Origin: Olsenella sp. Marseille-P4559
GTDB lineage: Bacteria; Actinomycetota; Coriobacteriia; Coriobacteriales; Atopobiaceae
Length of the DNA: 64,000 nt
Reading direction: 5' to 3'
NCBI RefSeq assembly: GCF_900605015.1
Contig: NZ_LR027574.1
Location: 759,610 to 823,609, forward strand
Each line of letters starts with the position of its first letter. Within the stretch, counting starts at the first letter, position 1. This document shows positions 36,101 to 44,144 of the stretch, piece by piece. Below the pieces are notes generated by a model, which was given only the letters and a program-made list of their open reading frames with translations, searched no databases and was not told the origin of the DNA. The position numbers and the translations under genes were made by a program.

Positions 36101-36869
36101 GAGATCCGTCGGCCCTCTCGACGACGCCGCCGTAGGGCTGCGTGAAGGGAGTGGTCATGGTGACGCCGAAGTAGTGGTTGTGGAAGTTGCCAGGCCGCCA
36201 GTTCACCATGTGGCTCGTGCTGTGGTACTGCGGGGCAATCGTCGTGTCGAAGGGATAGAAGCCGTAATAGGTGCTCTCGTCTCTGCCGTCGAGGTCGTGG
36301 CTCGCGTCTGCCGGCAGCGTGGAGACCGTGAACCGTTTGGAGCCCTTGTCGAACATTGCCCAGTTGTCGGCGCTGTTGTAGAAATAGTAGCCGTCAGCGT
36401 CCTGCTGGAAGAGGTGGGTGGCGCCTGTGTAGGATGCCTTGCCGTCCTGCGATACATTCGGGTTGAAGAGATATGCAAGGGATTCCCCGCCATTGGCGGA
36501 TGAAAGCACGGGGTACCCGTCTGCGCCTAGGGTGTCCTGGACGATACCCTGGGTGACGATGCGTCCGTTTGGGTAGTAGTTCGGGTCCCCTGCGGTGGCA
36601 CCGACATCACCGTTATAACGGTGAAACTTGAGCCTGTGGCCAGCATTGATGCCGCGGTCTGCGGGACTCTGTCCCCAGATGGTCTCCCACCTGCTGTCGT
36701 CTTCGTCCTGGGAGGAAACCCAGTAGTCAAAGACGTTCATGGTGGAGCCGATTGGGTTAGAGACTGTCTGAAGCGTCTCCGCCCTCGCGATGACGGGACA
36801 CGCAAGCACTAGCCCGAGGAGAAGAGCAGCTAGGACGCCCCCCCCCCCGAATGATTTTGCGCAGAGCAT
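33135..36869 (-). CDS. Large tip pilin/adhesin, fibro-slime and Cna-B domains, LPQTG; frame set by a G tract
   Basis: A protein of about 1240 residues. After the signal peptide comes a fibro-slime/PA14-like domain (about 45-370; FSGDDDVWVYIDGVLVGDLG), repeated Cna-B and Ig-like beta domains, then SpaA-type domains and LPQTG near the C-terminus with a hydrophobic tail. This architecture is that of the tip adhesin. As sequenced, the coding frame opens from ATG 36869 (or TTG 36893), neither with a ribosome binding site. A better start, ATG 36918 behind AAAGGCGG, lies in another frame, and an 11-G run (36838-36848) separates the two. Ten Gs would give MDRTAIRRFAG... running into the hydrophobic core VLAALLLGLVLACPVIARA. 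So the gene is probably phase-variable and OFF here, unless the count is a sequencing error. Confidence 0.85.
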   Translation of the reverse strand: MLCAKSFGGGGVLAALLLGLVLACPVIARAETLQTVSNPIGSTMNVFDYWVSSQDEDDSRWETIWGQSPADRGINAGHRLKFHRYNGDVGATAGDPNYYPNGRIVTQGIVQDTLGADGYPVLSSANGGESLAYLFNPNVSQDGKASYTGATHLFQQDADGYYFYNSADNWAMFDKGSKRFTVSTLPADASHDLDGRDESTYYGFYPFDTTIAPQYHSTSHMVNWRPGNFHNHYFGVTMTTPFTQPYGGVVERADGSLAPMKFEFSGDDDVWVYIDGVLVGDLGGIHGVSTLDIDFSTGEVKISDVGTSGSTGTYTLRELFRAAGREGSVEWSGDTFADYSKHSMNFFYLERGNQLSNMKIKYNLVGGGSISAQKTLTSGGSKVSLRQGQFQYELRGYYDGDAAPIMPIGIPKHRVAADETGSDYTSATVGCAEDGSVSFGAMQLGAQNAGKTYLYSVREVVPDGATDNGDGTYTKDGVVYDGHVHYLKASVVQSSDGSYGIQKTWYTDGGFSAEEGSGESYHPQFTNSYESGNNVDLQVKKALVGDSLQDGQFTFVLRDSDGNQVGVATNGPDGIAHFSVPGFVPSDFGYQDGTITRTYTISEQVPDGAEANGDGTYTKDGIVYTSEQASVIVTATYDSEAVGDPITITTSYDQGTLSAAYDAGDLVAKASGITGDATITAVTEGAPMPERESAEIGADGTANFGKVDFSAAAPGTYTYRVSAGSHIAVLEVTSGLHETSITPKFSQGDGTLSGILSAQVEGLGGTATVTAAAGAPVPQKTSAQVGADGNVSFGTVDFSSVDAGTYAYTVSVGGKSAEVRVTVSKETHTAGDVSGSYTLTHVVYDRYFLHVTVNVGMQYNGQRLALSPSDNVGWQRATAVVTNGVVDFGSVEWWDTTSESHDFTIRTSESWNYTVLGSFTVAEPSHGSGTSGSFGTQATTVTTLSSEATPFAEATSDITSTSHEVAVAVDIPTITNRSVVQVQATKVWNDGDADASLHPEITFHLMQSVDGSTPVKVEGQDRTIAAGATGDALTVVWKNLPKRNDAGLEIAYSVVEEPVVGYSSDVTGSMAEGFTISNTPSYGFSLVKRGVSADGKTEEGALSGARFTVSFMDGDSPRYIAKDGSAASEVVELETDESGRILVPKKLAPNTYTIREVQAPAGYQLPKGAMTLKINGDGTAEFTSLSGAKTTIGSVGGQFSITVTDVKVVDSLPQTGGMGTLPLFLAGISAIAAAVVKAGLSRLP
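36838..36848 (-). repeat. Homopolymeric G tract (11 G) inside the tip-pilin signal peptide
   Basis: Eleven Gs on the coding strand (Cs on the plus strand). Such tracts change length by slipped-strand mispairing. A change of one base switches between the frame with a proper RBS/ATG (36918) and the frame of the adhesin body. Confidence 0.8.
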
Positions 36870-37068
36870 AGCCGCGGCAAGGCAAGCCTGCAAAGCGTCT
36901 GATAGCCGTCCGGTCCATCCAGTTTCCGCCTTTCAGAGGAAAACGAAGCCACGTGTGGAAGCTCTGCGTGGAAAGCAGCTGGCTGTCTGCTAGGGCCCTA
37001 TAGCTTTGCGCCACCGCCTTTCGACGGCTTTGCTTTTTTCGCTTCGGTCCTTCATATTGTTTTCAGAC

Positions 37069-37097
37069 ATAGTACCTATCCGTATTGCGTTCTGCAA
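37069..37097 (-). promoter_or_regulatory. Promoter of the pilus operon
   Basis: TTGCAG (37097-37092), 17-base spacer, TACTAT (37074-37069) on the minus strand. The leader to the intended start at 36918 is about 145 bases. The rest of the 36919-37294 spacer shows no other clear element; no good promoter for thpR was found there. Confidence 0.65.
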
Positions 37098-37294
37098 GAC
37101 CCTTTTTTTCGATATCTGTCCGACTTTTCCGCATATCGCGGGCCCATCCATCAAGCGGTAGCCCAGGGGAGCATAAATGAAGATTCGCAGAGCTCTCGGC
37201 CTCACACATGAGTCTCACTTCATGCAGCGTACATACGAGGAAGGCTCCATGAGGATAGTCACATCGAATGAAATAGCACAATCTTAGAGACCCC

Positions 37295-37939
37295 ATGGAA
37301 TACGGCTCTCCCCTAAGGCTTCCTCGCGCAACCCAGGCACCCAAGCGGCTCTTCGTTGCGCTGCGCTTCTCAGCAGACGAGCGGGCAATGCTTGCGCAGA
37401 CGCGTGACGGCGTACTTGCTAGGCTTCGCGCCGGACGTCCCACCCCCACCGAGAACATCCACCTGACGCTGGCATTCCTTGGGATGCTTGACACTTCGGG
37501 CAAACAGCGCGCCAAAGAGGCACTTGGCGTCGCGGCAGATGCATGCGGTCCCGTGAGCCTCTCGCTTGGGCCGCTTGGCGTCTTCGAGCACCGGAGTGGA
37601 GGCATTGTGTGGCGCAGCGTCTCTCGTGAGGTGGGGCTTCTCCGTCTGCAGCGGATACTCATGCGCGAGCTTTCCCGGTTGGAATTGCCCGTGGGCGAGA
37701 AACCCTTCGTGCCGCACGTGACCCTGGTGCGCGGGGCGCATCCGGCGCGAAACGAAAGATACGGCATTACTCCTGACCTGCAGCGCGTTTGCGATGAACT
37801 CTCTTCTGGGCTGCCCCCTCTTGAGACGCGCCACACAGGGGTCGCACTCATGTGGAGCCACCACCCCGAGGGCGGCAAGCTCACCTACACGCCGATTCTC
37901 ACTATGCCGCTCCGCGGCGGCGAAGCGGCCGAGGCATAG
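37295..37939 (+). CDS. thpR: RNA 2',3'-cyclic phosphodiesterase (ThpR/LigT)
   Basis: A 214-residue 2H phosphoesterase. The two catalytic motifs are HLTLAFLG and HVTLVRG. The fold opening RLFVALRFSADER and the length match the family, which opens 2',3'-cyclic phosphates on RNA ends. The N-terminal 17 residues before KRLFVA are not conserved and the ATG has only a weak purine stretch, so the true start could be slightly downstream. It is a single gene divergent from the pilus operon and directly outside the left edge of the island described here. Confidence 0.88.
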   Translation: MEYGSPLRLPRATQAPKRLFVALRFSADERAMLAQTRDGVLARLRAGRPTPTENIHLTLAFLGMLDTSGKQRAKEALGVAADACGPVSLSLGPLGVFEHRSGGIVWRSVSREVGLLRLQRILMRELSRLELPVGEKPFVPHVTLVRGAHPARNERYGITPDLQRVCDELSSGLPPLETRHTGVALMWSHHPEGGKLTYTPILTMPLRGGEAAEA

Positions 37940-37954
37940 CCGCGAAATCCGAAC

Positions 37955-37975
37955 GGTTAAAGGCAGCTAACCGGC
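37955..37975 (+). repeat. Left copy of an imperfect 21-bp direct repeat
   Basis: GGTTAAAGGCAGCTAACC plus three bases; 17 of 21 positions match the copy at 44917-44937, with an identical 11-base core GCAGCTAACCG. The two copies bracket both transposase remnants and the RiPP-like cluster. The left copy is itself an inverted repeat (GGTTA/TAACC). Confidence 0.45.
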
Positions 37976-38070
37976 GATTTATTACGGAGCCATCATCTAT
38001 TCGTGATTCCTCGACGCTTAAGCGTAGGCAAACGTCCGGAATTGGTCGTGTGCCGAAAGATGGTGTCACG

Positions 38071-38094
38071 GGCCGCTTCGAGATGGAAGCGGCC
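38071..38094. repeat. Stem-loop downstream of thpR
   Basis: A 9-bp perfect stem GGCCGCTTC/GAAGCGGCC with a 6-base loop, 131 bases past the thpR stop. No T-run follows on either strand; it may still end transcription, or be an end of the neighbouring insertion element. Confidence 0.4.
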
Positions 38095-38177
38095 ATTGCC
38101 TAGAATCACATTTTGCGGAATGCAGGATTCGAGAGAAAGGCAACGGCCGCCATGGACACTCTACAGGAAAGGAAGCG

Positions 38178-38633
38178 ATGCAGAACCTGCCGTTCAGAGG
38201 CAACGGCGCGATCGACCACCTGAACGAGATGATGAGGCGCGAGCTCGAGCACATGACCAACCAGATCATGGACTGTCAGGCCGACGCCCTGGCCTACCTG
38301 GACTTTCCCCACGGGCACCATGTCCGGCTGCGCACCAACAACGTCCAAGAGCGCGCCAACGAGAAGACAAAGCGCAGGGCGAAGGCCGGCGGCGTGTTCC
38401 CGTCGGCCGAGTCGATGATGTGCCTCGTGGGCTCGGTGCCGATGGACGTTAACGAGGAGCGGCTGGAGATGGGCTTCATCGACGCATCCTCCCTCAAGGG
38501 CATCTGCAGGGCGGAGCACGATCTCGGCCCGGTGTCCGACAACGTGATCGAGAAGGTGAGGACCTACGTCACGGCCGCCATCGAGGAGAGGCTTGGGAGG
38601 GCTGCGCGATGCTGGTGTAGAATGCAACCGGTT
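38178..38633 (+). pseudogene. C-terminal remnant of an IS256/Mutator-family transposase
   Basis: About 150 residues resemble the last third of an IS256-family transposase: YLDFPHGHHVRLRTNNVQER, then RRAKAGGVFPSAESMMCLVG and NEERLEMGFIDASSL. The N-terminal two thirds, with most of the DDE catalytic domain, are missing, so it cannot move itself. A purine-rich site precedes the ATG but the product would not be active. The reading frame runs on past the homologous part. It is a scar of an insertion at the left side of the RiPP island. The 38634-39017 stretch behind it holds nothing recognisable except the terminator candidate. Confidence 0.75.
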
Positions 38634-38950
38634 CCAGGCGATGCTCCGTTCGCTCGGACAGGTCTAAGCCCGCATCTCCCAAACGGAGTCGTGACACCAA
38701 CAATCGGCACACTGCCCTATCACAATGCCAGGAGGATGCATCCGCACCGGGATGCAGGCCTCCAGCCGAGTTCAAGCGCGAGAGCGCATGAGGACGCCTA
38801 AGCAATGGTCCAATTTGGTTTGACCACTTCACCTCCTGCACCATACGCGGTCCAAGATTCCCGCCGCAGTCCCAAGCCACAACTCAGAGGCCATCAAACA
38901 CACGAGTTATTCCACATGCAGCATTTTCCTGTGCGGCAGGCCCAGACATT

Positions 38951-38981
38951 CAAGAAAGCCGGCCAACAGCCGTGGTTGGCC
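38951..38981 (-). terminator. Terminator candidate of the RiPP-like operon
   Basis: Stem GGCCAAC/GTTGGCC (7 bp, 7-base loop) followed on the minus strand by GGCTTTCTTG, 37 bases past the stop of the last gene. The T-run is short. Confidence 0.5.
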
Positions 38982-39017
38982 TGCCCAAAACCACGAAGGC
39001 TCTCCATGGGCTTCCAG

Positions 39018-40208
39018 TCAGAAGGGGCGCTGGTCTGTCTCAAAGATCCCAACGCCACAGGCAAATGGCCATGCATGATGACCAGTCGGACGCACGTCCT
39101 CGAGCAGGCGGAGAATGTCGAGTGTGCCTCGGCAGCAAAACCGCTGGGAGCCCTGCCTGCACTCAAGGAGCGCCTGCATGGAAAGGTCTTGGTACTCGGC
39201 GCTGAGGGGCTTGATGTAGAGGATCTCGCATGGCGTATCGCGTAGGACAGCCCTTGGTCGGTCAATGACAAGCTCAACCCTTTGCTTCTCAAACTGCAGC
39301 CGCCCGTCTTGCCCAATCTCTCCCCCGCCAGCAGTTGGAAGGGACAGCTGATAGCTCCTTTGCAGCGGCAGAATGTAGGCGCACAAGATTCCGCAATCTA
39401 CCAGAGGCACGTCCTCCATGAGCAAGCCCTCGTCATCCACATCTCCCAACGATGAGGAGCGCCTTATGATGCTGACATCATGCCCGAGGACCTGCTCTCC
39501 CAGGGAGCCATACCCAAGGGGTTCGTTGGACTCGATGGCACCCTCGCAAAAGGCCCCCCGCACAAACGCGCATACCGAGCCCCATGCCGTGTCAGAAAAA
39601 AGCAGCTGGCCGCGTGGCCTGCCCGCAGGAGGGGCCTCTCTTCCCAGGTCACGCGCCAAACGACTCGCGCTCTCCCCCATGTCCGAGGTGACCTCACAGC
39701 TTGCGTACATGGGAGGGTCTGCACAAAAGCATGAGGCCCGAATGAGACGCGCGCTTCTGTCAAGCTCTGTCATCGTCTTACTTCCACGCATCTCCCTGAT
39801 GCGAGTCCGCCTGAACCAAAGCTCGATGGCACAATTTGTCTCGAGGCCATGCCGTGAGGCCAACATCGTTTGTAGGCGCGCGGCAAGCTCAAAGGAATCC
39901 TGCCTCGAGCCAGCACTCGCACACTTCACCTCGGATGCCTCATCGTGTCTCGCGACATGAACGCCACGCTTGTCGGCGAGTGGACGTAGCTGCTGGATGG
40001 CAGGTACCGTCCATCCAGTCAGGTCGAGCTCAAAAGGCGCCTCCTCTCGCGCCCACTGACGAACCCAGACGCTGTTTTCCGTCACGGCAAGACAGGATTC
40101 ACGCGAGAGCGTGCCTCCACGCCTTGTAATCCCCTCGGCACTGATGCAGCACTCATAGTCAAGCGTTGTGGCGACCCGGCGCTCAAACTCAGCCGTACCG
40201 CTACTCAT
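39018..40208 (-). CDS. TldE/PmbA-like protease partner in the RiPP-like cluster
   Basis: A 396-residue protein with the size and position of the TldE/PmbA subunit that pairs with TldD. It lacks HExxxH, as expected for the non-catalytic partner. Similarity is diffuse: ELDLTGWTVPAIQQL is in the place of the N-terminal domain and QLLFSDTAWGSVCAFVRGAFCEGA leads into the C-terminal barrel. Cysteine content is unusually high. The ATG overlaps the tldD stop by 4 bases, which argues for a complex. TldD/TldE heterodimers act as unfolded-peptide proteases, e.g. removing the microcin B17 leader, so leader removal from the precursor at 44137 is the inferred role. The assignment rests on context as much as on sequence. 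Confidence 0.6.
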   Translation of the reverse strand: MSSGTAEFERRVATTLDYECCISAEGITRRGGTLSRESCLAVTENSVWVRQWAREEAPFELDLTGWTVPAIQQLRPLADKRGVHVARHDEASEVKCASAGSRQDSFELAARLQTMLASRHGLETNCAIELWFRRTRIREMRGSKTMTELDRSARLIRASCFCADPPMYASCEVTSDMGESASRLARDLGREAPPAGRPRGQLLFSDTAWGSVCAFVRGAFCEGAIESNEPLGYGSLGEQVLGHDVSIIRRSSSLGDVDDEGLLMEDVPLVDCGILCAYILPLQRSYQLSLPTAGGGEIGQDGRLQFEKQRVELVIDRPRAVLRDTPCEILYIKPLSAEYQDLSMQALLECRQGSQRFCCRGTLDILRLLEDVRPTGHHAWPFACGVGIFETDQRPF

Positions 40209-41425
40209 TCGTGATCGTCCTTCCTCAACATGTAGGCTGTGCCAGAGATGCGCAGAGGCTTGAGCACGACGCTCGGGGCACGATAGCCAACCCTCACGGT
40301 CTGCCCGCCCTTGAAGCAGTCCGCGAAAAATGCCCGCTCGTCATCTCCCATGTAGGGAATGCGTTCCAGCGCGTCGATAACGTTGCCTGTCACAACTGCA
40401 TGCGGCAGCAGGGCGACGCGAACCCCTTCCTGCACAATTGCGCCAGAGCCCTGTATCCAAAAGTTCATGGAGCCAGGCATAACCGACCCATTAAGAAACT
40501 TCTCCATACGAAAATAACGAACGGGCAGACTGGGACGCTCGATGTGCGTGGAGGAGCTGACCAGGCTCATGCGCATCCTTGGCAGCAGCGGGTAGAGGAT
40601 GGACTCCGCGCGCGCAAACCCCGAAAGCCCGCCTTCACCGCTAAATCGCTGAGTGTCCATCGTATTGCAGAGTTTGCCGTCTGCAACGAGAGTAATGGGC
40701 ACTATCTTTGTCCCCTCGTCGTCGAACTTGTTCAGGCCACACACGCGCTCGTAGTCCCTGACGTCATCCCTGAAGATGATCTTCGGATCGAATGACGCGT
40801 GCGACAGCCGGGCTTTTACCAGTTCATAGGTGTCGCGCTCAATCATATGGCCGATTATCTCATGGAAGAACGCGCCAGCGGCCCTTGGCTCCAGCAGGAC
40901 CGTGAGAGCCTCATCGAGCTGTTCGAATGCGGCAGACCTTCTCACTAGCGTAGCCATGGAGAGCTGTGACCCAACGACGGTACTCGTGAAATCACGGATG
41001 TCCTCCATCAAAGTTTCAGGTAATCCCTCGGAGAGGGGCACTTCCTCAACAAAGCAGTTGCCCGACTCCGTTCGAACGACTATCTTGAATGAGTTATAGA
41101 AGCGCACATCCTCACAGGCCGAAAAGCGCACAAGCTCATGGTGCTCCTCGTAGTGGACAATGAGCTGCATCCTCAGGCGTCGCAGCCTTGCCGCGCATCC
41201 ACAAAAGAACTCCTCCAGCGCTGTGCGACTGTCCAGCAGGCTGCCAAGGACATCCGATGCCGCATGACATGCGCAGACCCGCTCGTTGAATCGGTAGCCA
41301 CCATCATTCTGGAAGCCCACACCCACGGAGCCGGTACTCAGGAACGTAAGACGCCCACGAATAAAGGACAGCGTATTGACTTCCACCCGCCTCAGAGTCC
41401 TGTGTACTCCACGCCTACAGGTCAT
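40205..41425 (-). CDS. TldD-like metalloprotease in the RiPP-like cluster
   Basis: A 406-residue TldD family protein. The zinc motif HEIIGH is at 188-193 (family HExxxH) followed by MIERD, and Cys370 in CFKGGQ matches the third ligand seen as C-G-K-x-G-Q in other TldD proteins. SGAIVQEGVRVAL and GSVMPGSMNFWIQGSG fit the C-terminal barrel. It is some 70 residues shorter than E. coli TldD, mainly in the N-terminal domain. The ATG at 41425 (AAGGGG 8 bases upstream) overlaps the permease gene by 11 bases. It probably cleaves the leader of the modified peptide with its partner at 39018. Confidence 0.82.
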   Translation of the reverse strand: MTCRRGVHRTLRRVEVNTLSFIRGRLTFLSTGSVGVGFQNDGGYRFNERVCACHAASDVLGSLLDSRTALEEFFCGCAARLRRLRMQLIVHYEEHHELVRFSACEDVRFYNSFKIVVRTESGNCFVEEVPLSEGLPETLMEDIRDFTSTVVGSQLSMATLVRRSAAFEQLDEALTVLLEPRAAGAFFHEIIGHMIERDTYELVKARLSHASFDPKIIFRDDVRDYERVCGLNKFDDEGTKIVPITLVADGKLCNTMDTQRFSGEGGLSGFARAESILYPLLPRMRMSLVSSSTHIERPSLPVRYFRMEKFLNGSVMPGSMNFWIQGSGAIVQEGVRVALLPHAVVTGNVIDALERIPYMGDDERAFFADCFKGGQTVRVGYRAPSVVLKPLRISGTAYMLRKDDHE

Positions 41426-42089
41426 GGACGTTCCCCTTGTAGAGGTGCCCGTAGCGGAAGAGGCACAACACGTAGGAGACGGCCCCCACCGCAGTGCAGG
41501 CGGCCACAAAGCGCGGAAGCGCCGTAAGCGGGTCAAAGAGGAAGGCGAACAGGAGGCTCACGCCCACACCCACGCCCGCCCAGACCGGACTCCTGTCCAG
41601 GTACCCACGCTGCCACCACAGGTTCACGGCCATGCCCACCCCCATGAGCAGGAAGAGCATGGAGCACACCACCACAGCGAGGGTTCCCGCGCCTATCGCG
41701 GTGCCCTGGAGGGCTCCGACGGTCAGGAAGAACCCCACGGTAACAGGGCAGAAGGCCAGCAAGGAGACGAGCGTAGGCACGACGGCCTTGGAGAGGAAGT
41801 ACGCACCTGGCCTGACCCCGCCTAGCATGACGTTGACCAGCGTGCCATCGCGCTTGTCCTCCGACAGGGAGACGGAGTAGTACTCCACGAAGCCTGTCGT
41901 CCCCGCAATCGCCATGGCCGTGATGCGCGCGTACTCGTCCCCGAGGACGTGGGCGGTCAGCCCGAACGGCGCGACAAACGCCAGCGCCACGAACCCGACC
42001 ACACAGACCAGCAACCAGAACAGCGAGGACGTTCGCGTCCTGACGAGACAGAGATCCTTCCACACGAGCGCCCGGACGACCCTACGCAT
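41415..42089 (-). CDS. ABC-2/CcmB-type permease (peptide exporter)
   Basis: A 224-residue membrane protein with about six helices (for example SSLFWLLVCVVGFVALAFVA near 22-41). The cytoplasmic motif SEDKRDGTLVNVMLGGVRPGAYFLSK is the E-K-R-x-G-T-L element of ABC-2 and CcmB-like permeases. It overlaps the ATPase gene by 8 bases and the tldD gene by 11. No peptidase C39 domain is fused to it, in keeping with a separate TldD/E protease. The likely job is export of the mature peptide or self-protection against it. Confidence 0.8.
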   Translation of the reverse strand: MRRVVRALVWKDLCLVRTRTSSLFWLLVCVVGFVALAFVAPFGLTAHVLGDEYARITAMAIAGTTGFVEYYSVSLSEDKRDGTLVNVMLGGVRPGAYFLSKAVVPTLVSLLAFCPVTVGFFLTVGALQGTAIGAGTLAVVVCSMLFLLMGVGMAVNLWWQRGYLDRSPVWAGVGVGVSLLFAFLFDPLTALPRFVAACTAVGAVSYVLCLFRYGHLYKGNVHDL

Positions 42090-42804
42090 CAGAACCGCCC
42101 CCCATACCCTCTGTGTGCCGCAGGTAAGATGCCCTCAGATCCCCTTCGCTCAGGGACCTCGGGTCATGCTCGTCGGCGACCACCCGACCGCCCTGCAGCA
42201 CGACCAGTCGGTCGGCGACCTCGCGGGCGAACGAGAGGTCGTGCGTCACCACGACGGCGCTCGCGCCGTGCTCGCGCCTCAGCTTCAGCTCTCGTACCAG
42301 CAGCTCCCAGGTCATGGGGTCGATGGAGTTGGTCGGCTCATCGAGCATCACGAGCGTGGGACCGAAGGCGAGGCCCGAGACGAGGTTGGCCCTCATTAGG
42401 AGGCCCGACGAAAGCGCCTTGAGGGGAACACCAAGCTGGCCCTCCAGCCCAAAACGGCACACGAGACCGTCCTCGACGGGGGCACCCAAAAGCAGCGAAC
42501 GGAACCTTAGATTCTGCCTGAGCGTGAGTTCTCCGTTGAAGCCGAAGTCACCCGAGAGCAGGAAGATGCGGCTGTGGGATCCGACAACCCGCTTGTTGAT
42601 GACGACCCCGCCGGACGCCGGCCTCAGCAGCCCATAGACCAGCCGCAGGAGCGTTGACTTGCCCGCCCCGTTGTGCCCGAGCAGGCAGGTGACCTCGCCC
42701 GCCCCAAGCGAGAGCGAGAAGCCGGAGAAGACCTCGACCCTGGGTTTCCTATACGCGAAGGAGAGGTCCTTGATGTCGATAACGGTATCGGGATCCTCGC
42801 TCAT
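42082..42804 (-). CDS. ABC transporter ATP-binding protein of the RiPP-like cluster
   Basis: A 240-residue ATPase. Walker A GHNGAGKST, Walker B FGPTLVMLDEPTNSID and the H-loop VVVTHDLSFA are present. The signature segment is divergent: the region reads LKALSSGLLMRANLVSGLA, so the usual LSGGQ is LSSGL. That is common in ABC-2-type exporters. Its ATG overlaps the radical SAM stop by 4 bases. It pairs with the overlapping permease. A simple two-gene exporter of this sort can both secrete the product and give immunity; no other immunity gene is seen. Confidence 0.85.
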   Translation of the reverse strand: MSEDPDTVIDIKDLSFAYRKPRVEVFSGFSLSLGAGEVTCLLGHNGAGKSTLLRLVYGLLRPASGGVVINKRVVGSHSRIFLLSGDFGFNGELTLRQNLRFRSLLLGAPVEDGLVCRFGLEGQLGVPLKALSSGLLMRANLVSGLAFGPTLVMLDEPTNSIDPMTWELLVRELKLRREHGASAVVVTHDLSFAREVADRLVVLQGGRVVADEHDPRSLSEGDLRASYLRHTEGMGGGSDA

Positions 42805-44144
42805 GCGACCACATCCAAAAGTCGTTGTATGCGTTTCTCCTGCATCTCAAACCATAGGCAATTGGAAGTGGAATCCCTGTTTGTCAAGGCCGCCGCGATA
42901 TATCCTCGGCAGGCAGAGAAGTTCGAGCACTGTCCGCATGTTGCTTCGCAGGGGGTCGACACGCCTTTCATAAGTGTGTTTGTCTTGCGCACTACTGCCA
43001 TCAGGGGCTCGTCAATCACGTTGCCCAGCTTGCACATGAGCATGGGGCACGGACGGGCGTTGAAGTCTGGGTCTATGACCATCATTTTGATACCTGTACC
43101 ACAGGCATGGTCGATGGTCGACAAGTCATGCGTTTCAAGGGCCTCTATCCTAAAGTCGTCTGTATCAAACTTGCTCTTAAGTCTCTCGATGAGCGGGCGC
43201 ATGCTGCCCTCGCTCCATGAGGTACCAAGGTGCGAGGAAGTCGCCCTTCCCTCTTGCAATAACACTCCGAATCTAAGGACGGAAACACGTCGCGCTCTCA
43301 TGCTTTCACAAAGAGAAGCAATCTCCGCTTCAGTTTGTGAGATGAGGGTCGTAGCCACGCTTACCTTCACGCCCTTGCATATAGCCAAATCTATAAAGGC
43401 CAGCGCCCTAGTAAACGCATCTTTGCGACCTCTTATCTTGTTGTGATAACCCTCAAATCCATCAATGCTTACCTGCACCAGATCCATAGGGCCTGACAGA
43501 GCAGAAAGGACGCGTGTTGCAACGGCATCAGAAGCATACCCACTAGTCGCTATGGATACCTGCGTGTACTTTTGTTCAAGATGCTCAATCAGCTCGACAA
43601 GATACGGATAACCCAATGGCTCCCCACCCGTAAGTTGTATGCCCTGAACACCGATAACGTCCACGATCTCGTCAACCAGGGAGACAGCAGAGCGATAATC
43701 CATCATCGGCCCGTCTGCAGCATCAAGATAACAGTGCATGCAGCGCAATGGGCAACTGTGCGTAAGCTCGAGAATAAAACTGTTAGGCGTATATACCTCA
43801 CTTGTGCCAAGCACGGGAATACAAACGTCACGCTCCCATCGCCGTCGTTCGAACCCAACAACGCCAAGGCTCACAAGCTTGCCAATGAATTCACAACAAA
43901 GCCACTTGAGATCTTCATGGGAGGTAGAATACCTGCACGCAAGTTCATCAAGAATCTCACGCTGTGTGTGAGCGCCATCCAGCCATTTGACAATCTCAAG
44001 CGCCGAACTGTTGATTACAAGAGGGACTCGACGAGCTGGGAGATCAACAAACAGAATGCTGTATGAAGATTGCCGCTTAATGAGAGCGGCAACCTTGAAA
44101 ACAGAAAAATCGCTCAATGATTGAGGCACGATTGTGTTAGCCAA
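42801..44144 (-). CDS. Radical SAM/SPASM peptide-modifying enzyme with PqqD-like domain
   Basis: A 447-residue maturase. Residues 12-95 look like a PqqD/RRE domain (PLVINSSALEIVKWLDG, then a helical segment to LVSLGVVGF) that would bind the leader. The radical SAM core has C131-P-L-R-C135-M-H-C138 and GGEP at 173-176. A SPASM region follows with cysteines near 348, 366, 371, 399, 403, 406, 412 and 429 for auxiliary Fe-S clusters. This is the plan of sactipeptide and ranthipeptide thioether synthases such as AlbA. Start is TTG at 44144 inside the last codons of the precursor gene (8-base overlap), suggesting coupled translation. The region is visibly richer in A+T than the surroundings. Confidence 0.88.
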   Translation of the reverse strand: MANTIVPQSLSDFSVFKVAALIKRQSSYSILFVDLPARRVPLVINSSALEIVKWLDGAHTQREILDELACRYSTSHEDLKWLCCEFIGKLVSLGVVGFERRRWERDVCIPVLGTSEVYTPNSFILELTHSCPLRCMHCYLDAADGPMMDYRSAVSLVDEIVDVIGVQGIQLTGGEPLGYPYLVELIEHLEQKYTQVSIATSGYASDAVATRVLSALSGPMDLVQVSIDGFEGYHNKIRGRKDAFTRALAFIDLAICKGVKVSVATTLISQTEAEIASLCESMRARRVSVLRFGVLLQEGRATSSHLGTSWSEGSMRPLIERLKSKFDTDDFRIEALETHDLSTIDHACGTGIKMMVIDPDFNARPCPMLMCKLGNVIDEPLMAVVRKTNTLMKGVSTPCEATCGQCSNFSACRGYIAAALTNRDSTSNCLWFEMQEKRIQRLLDVVA

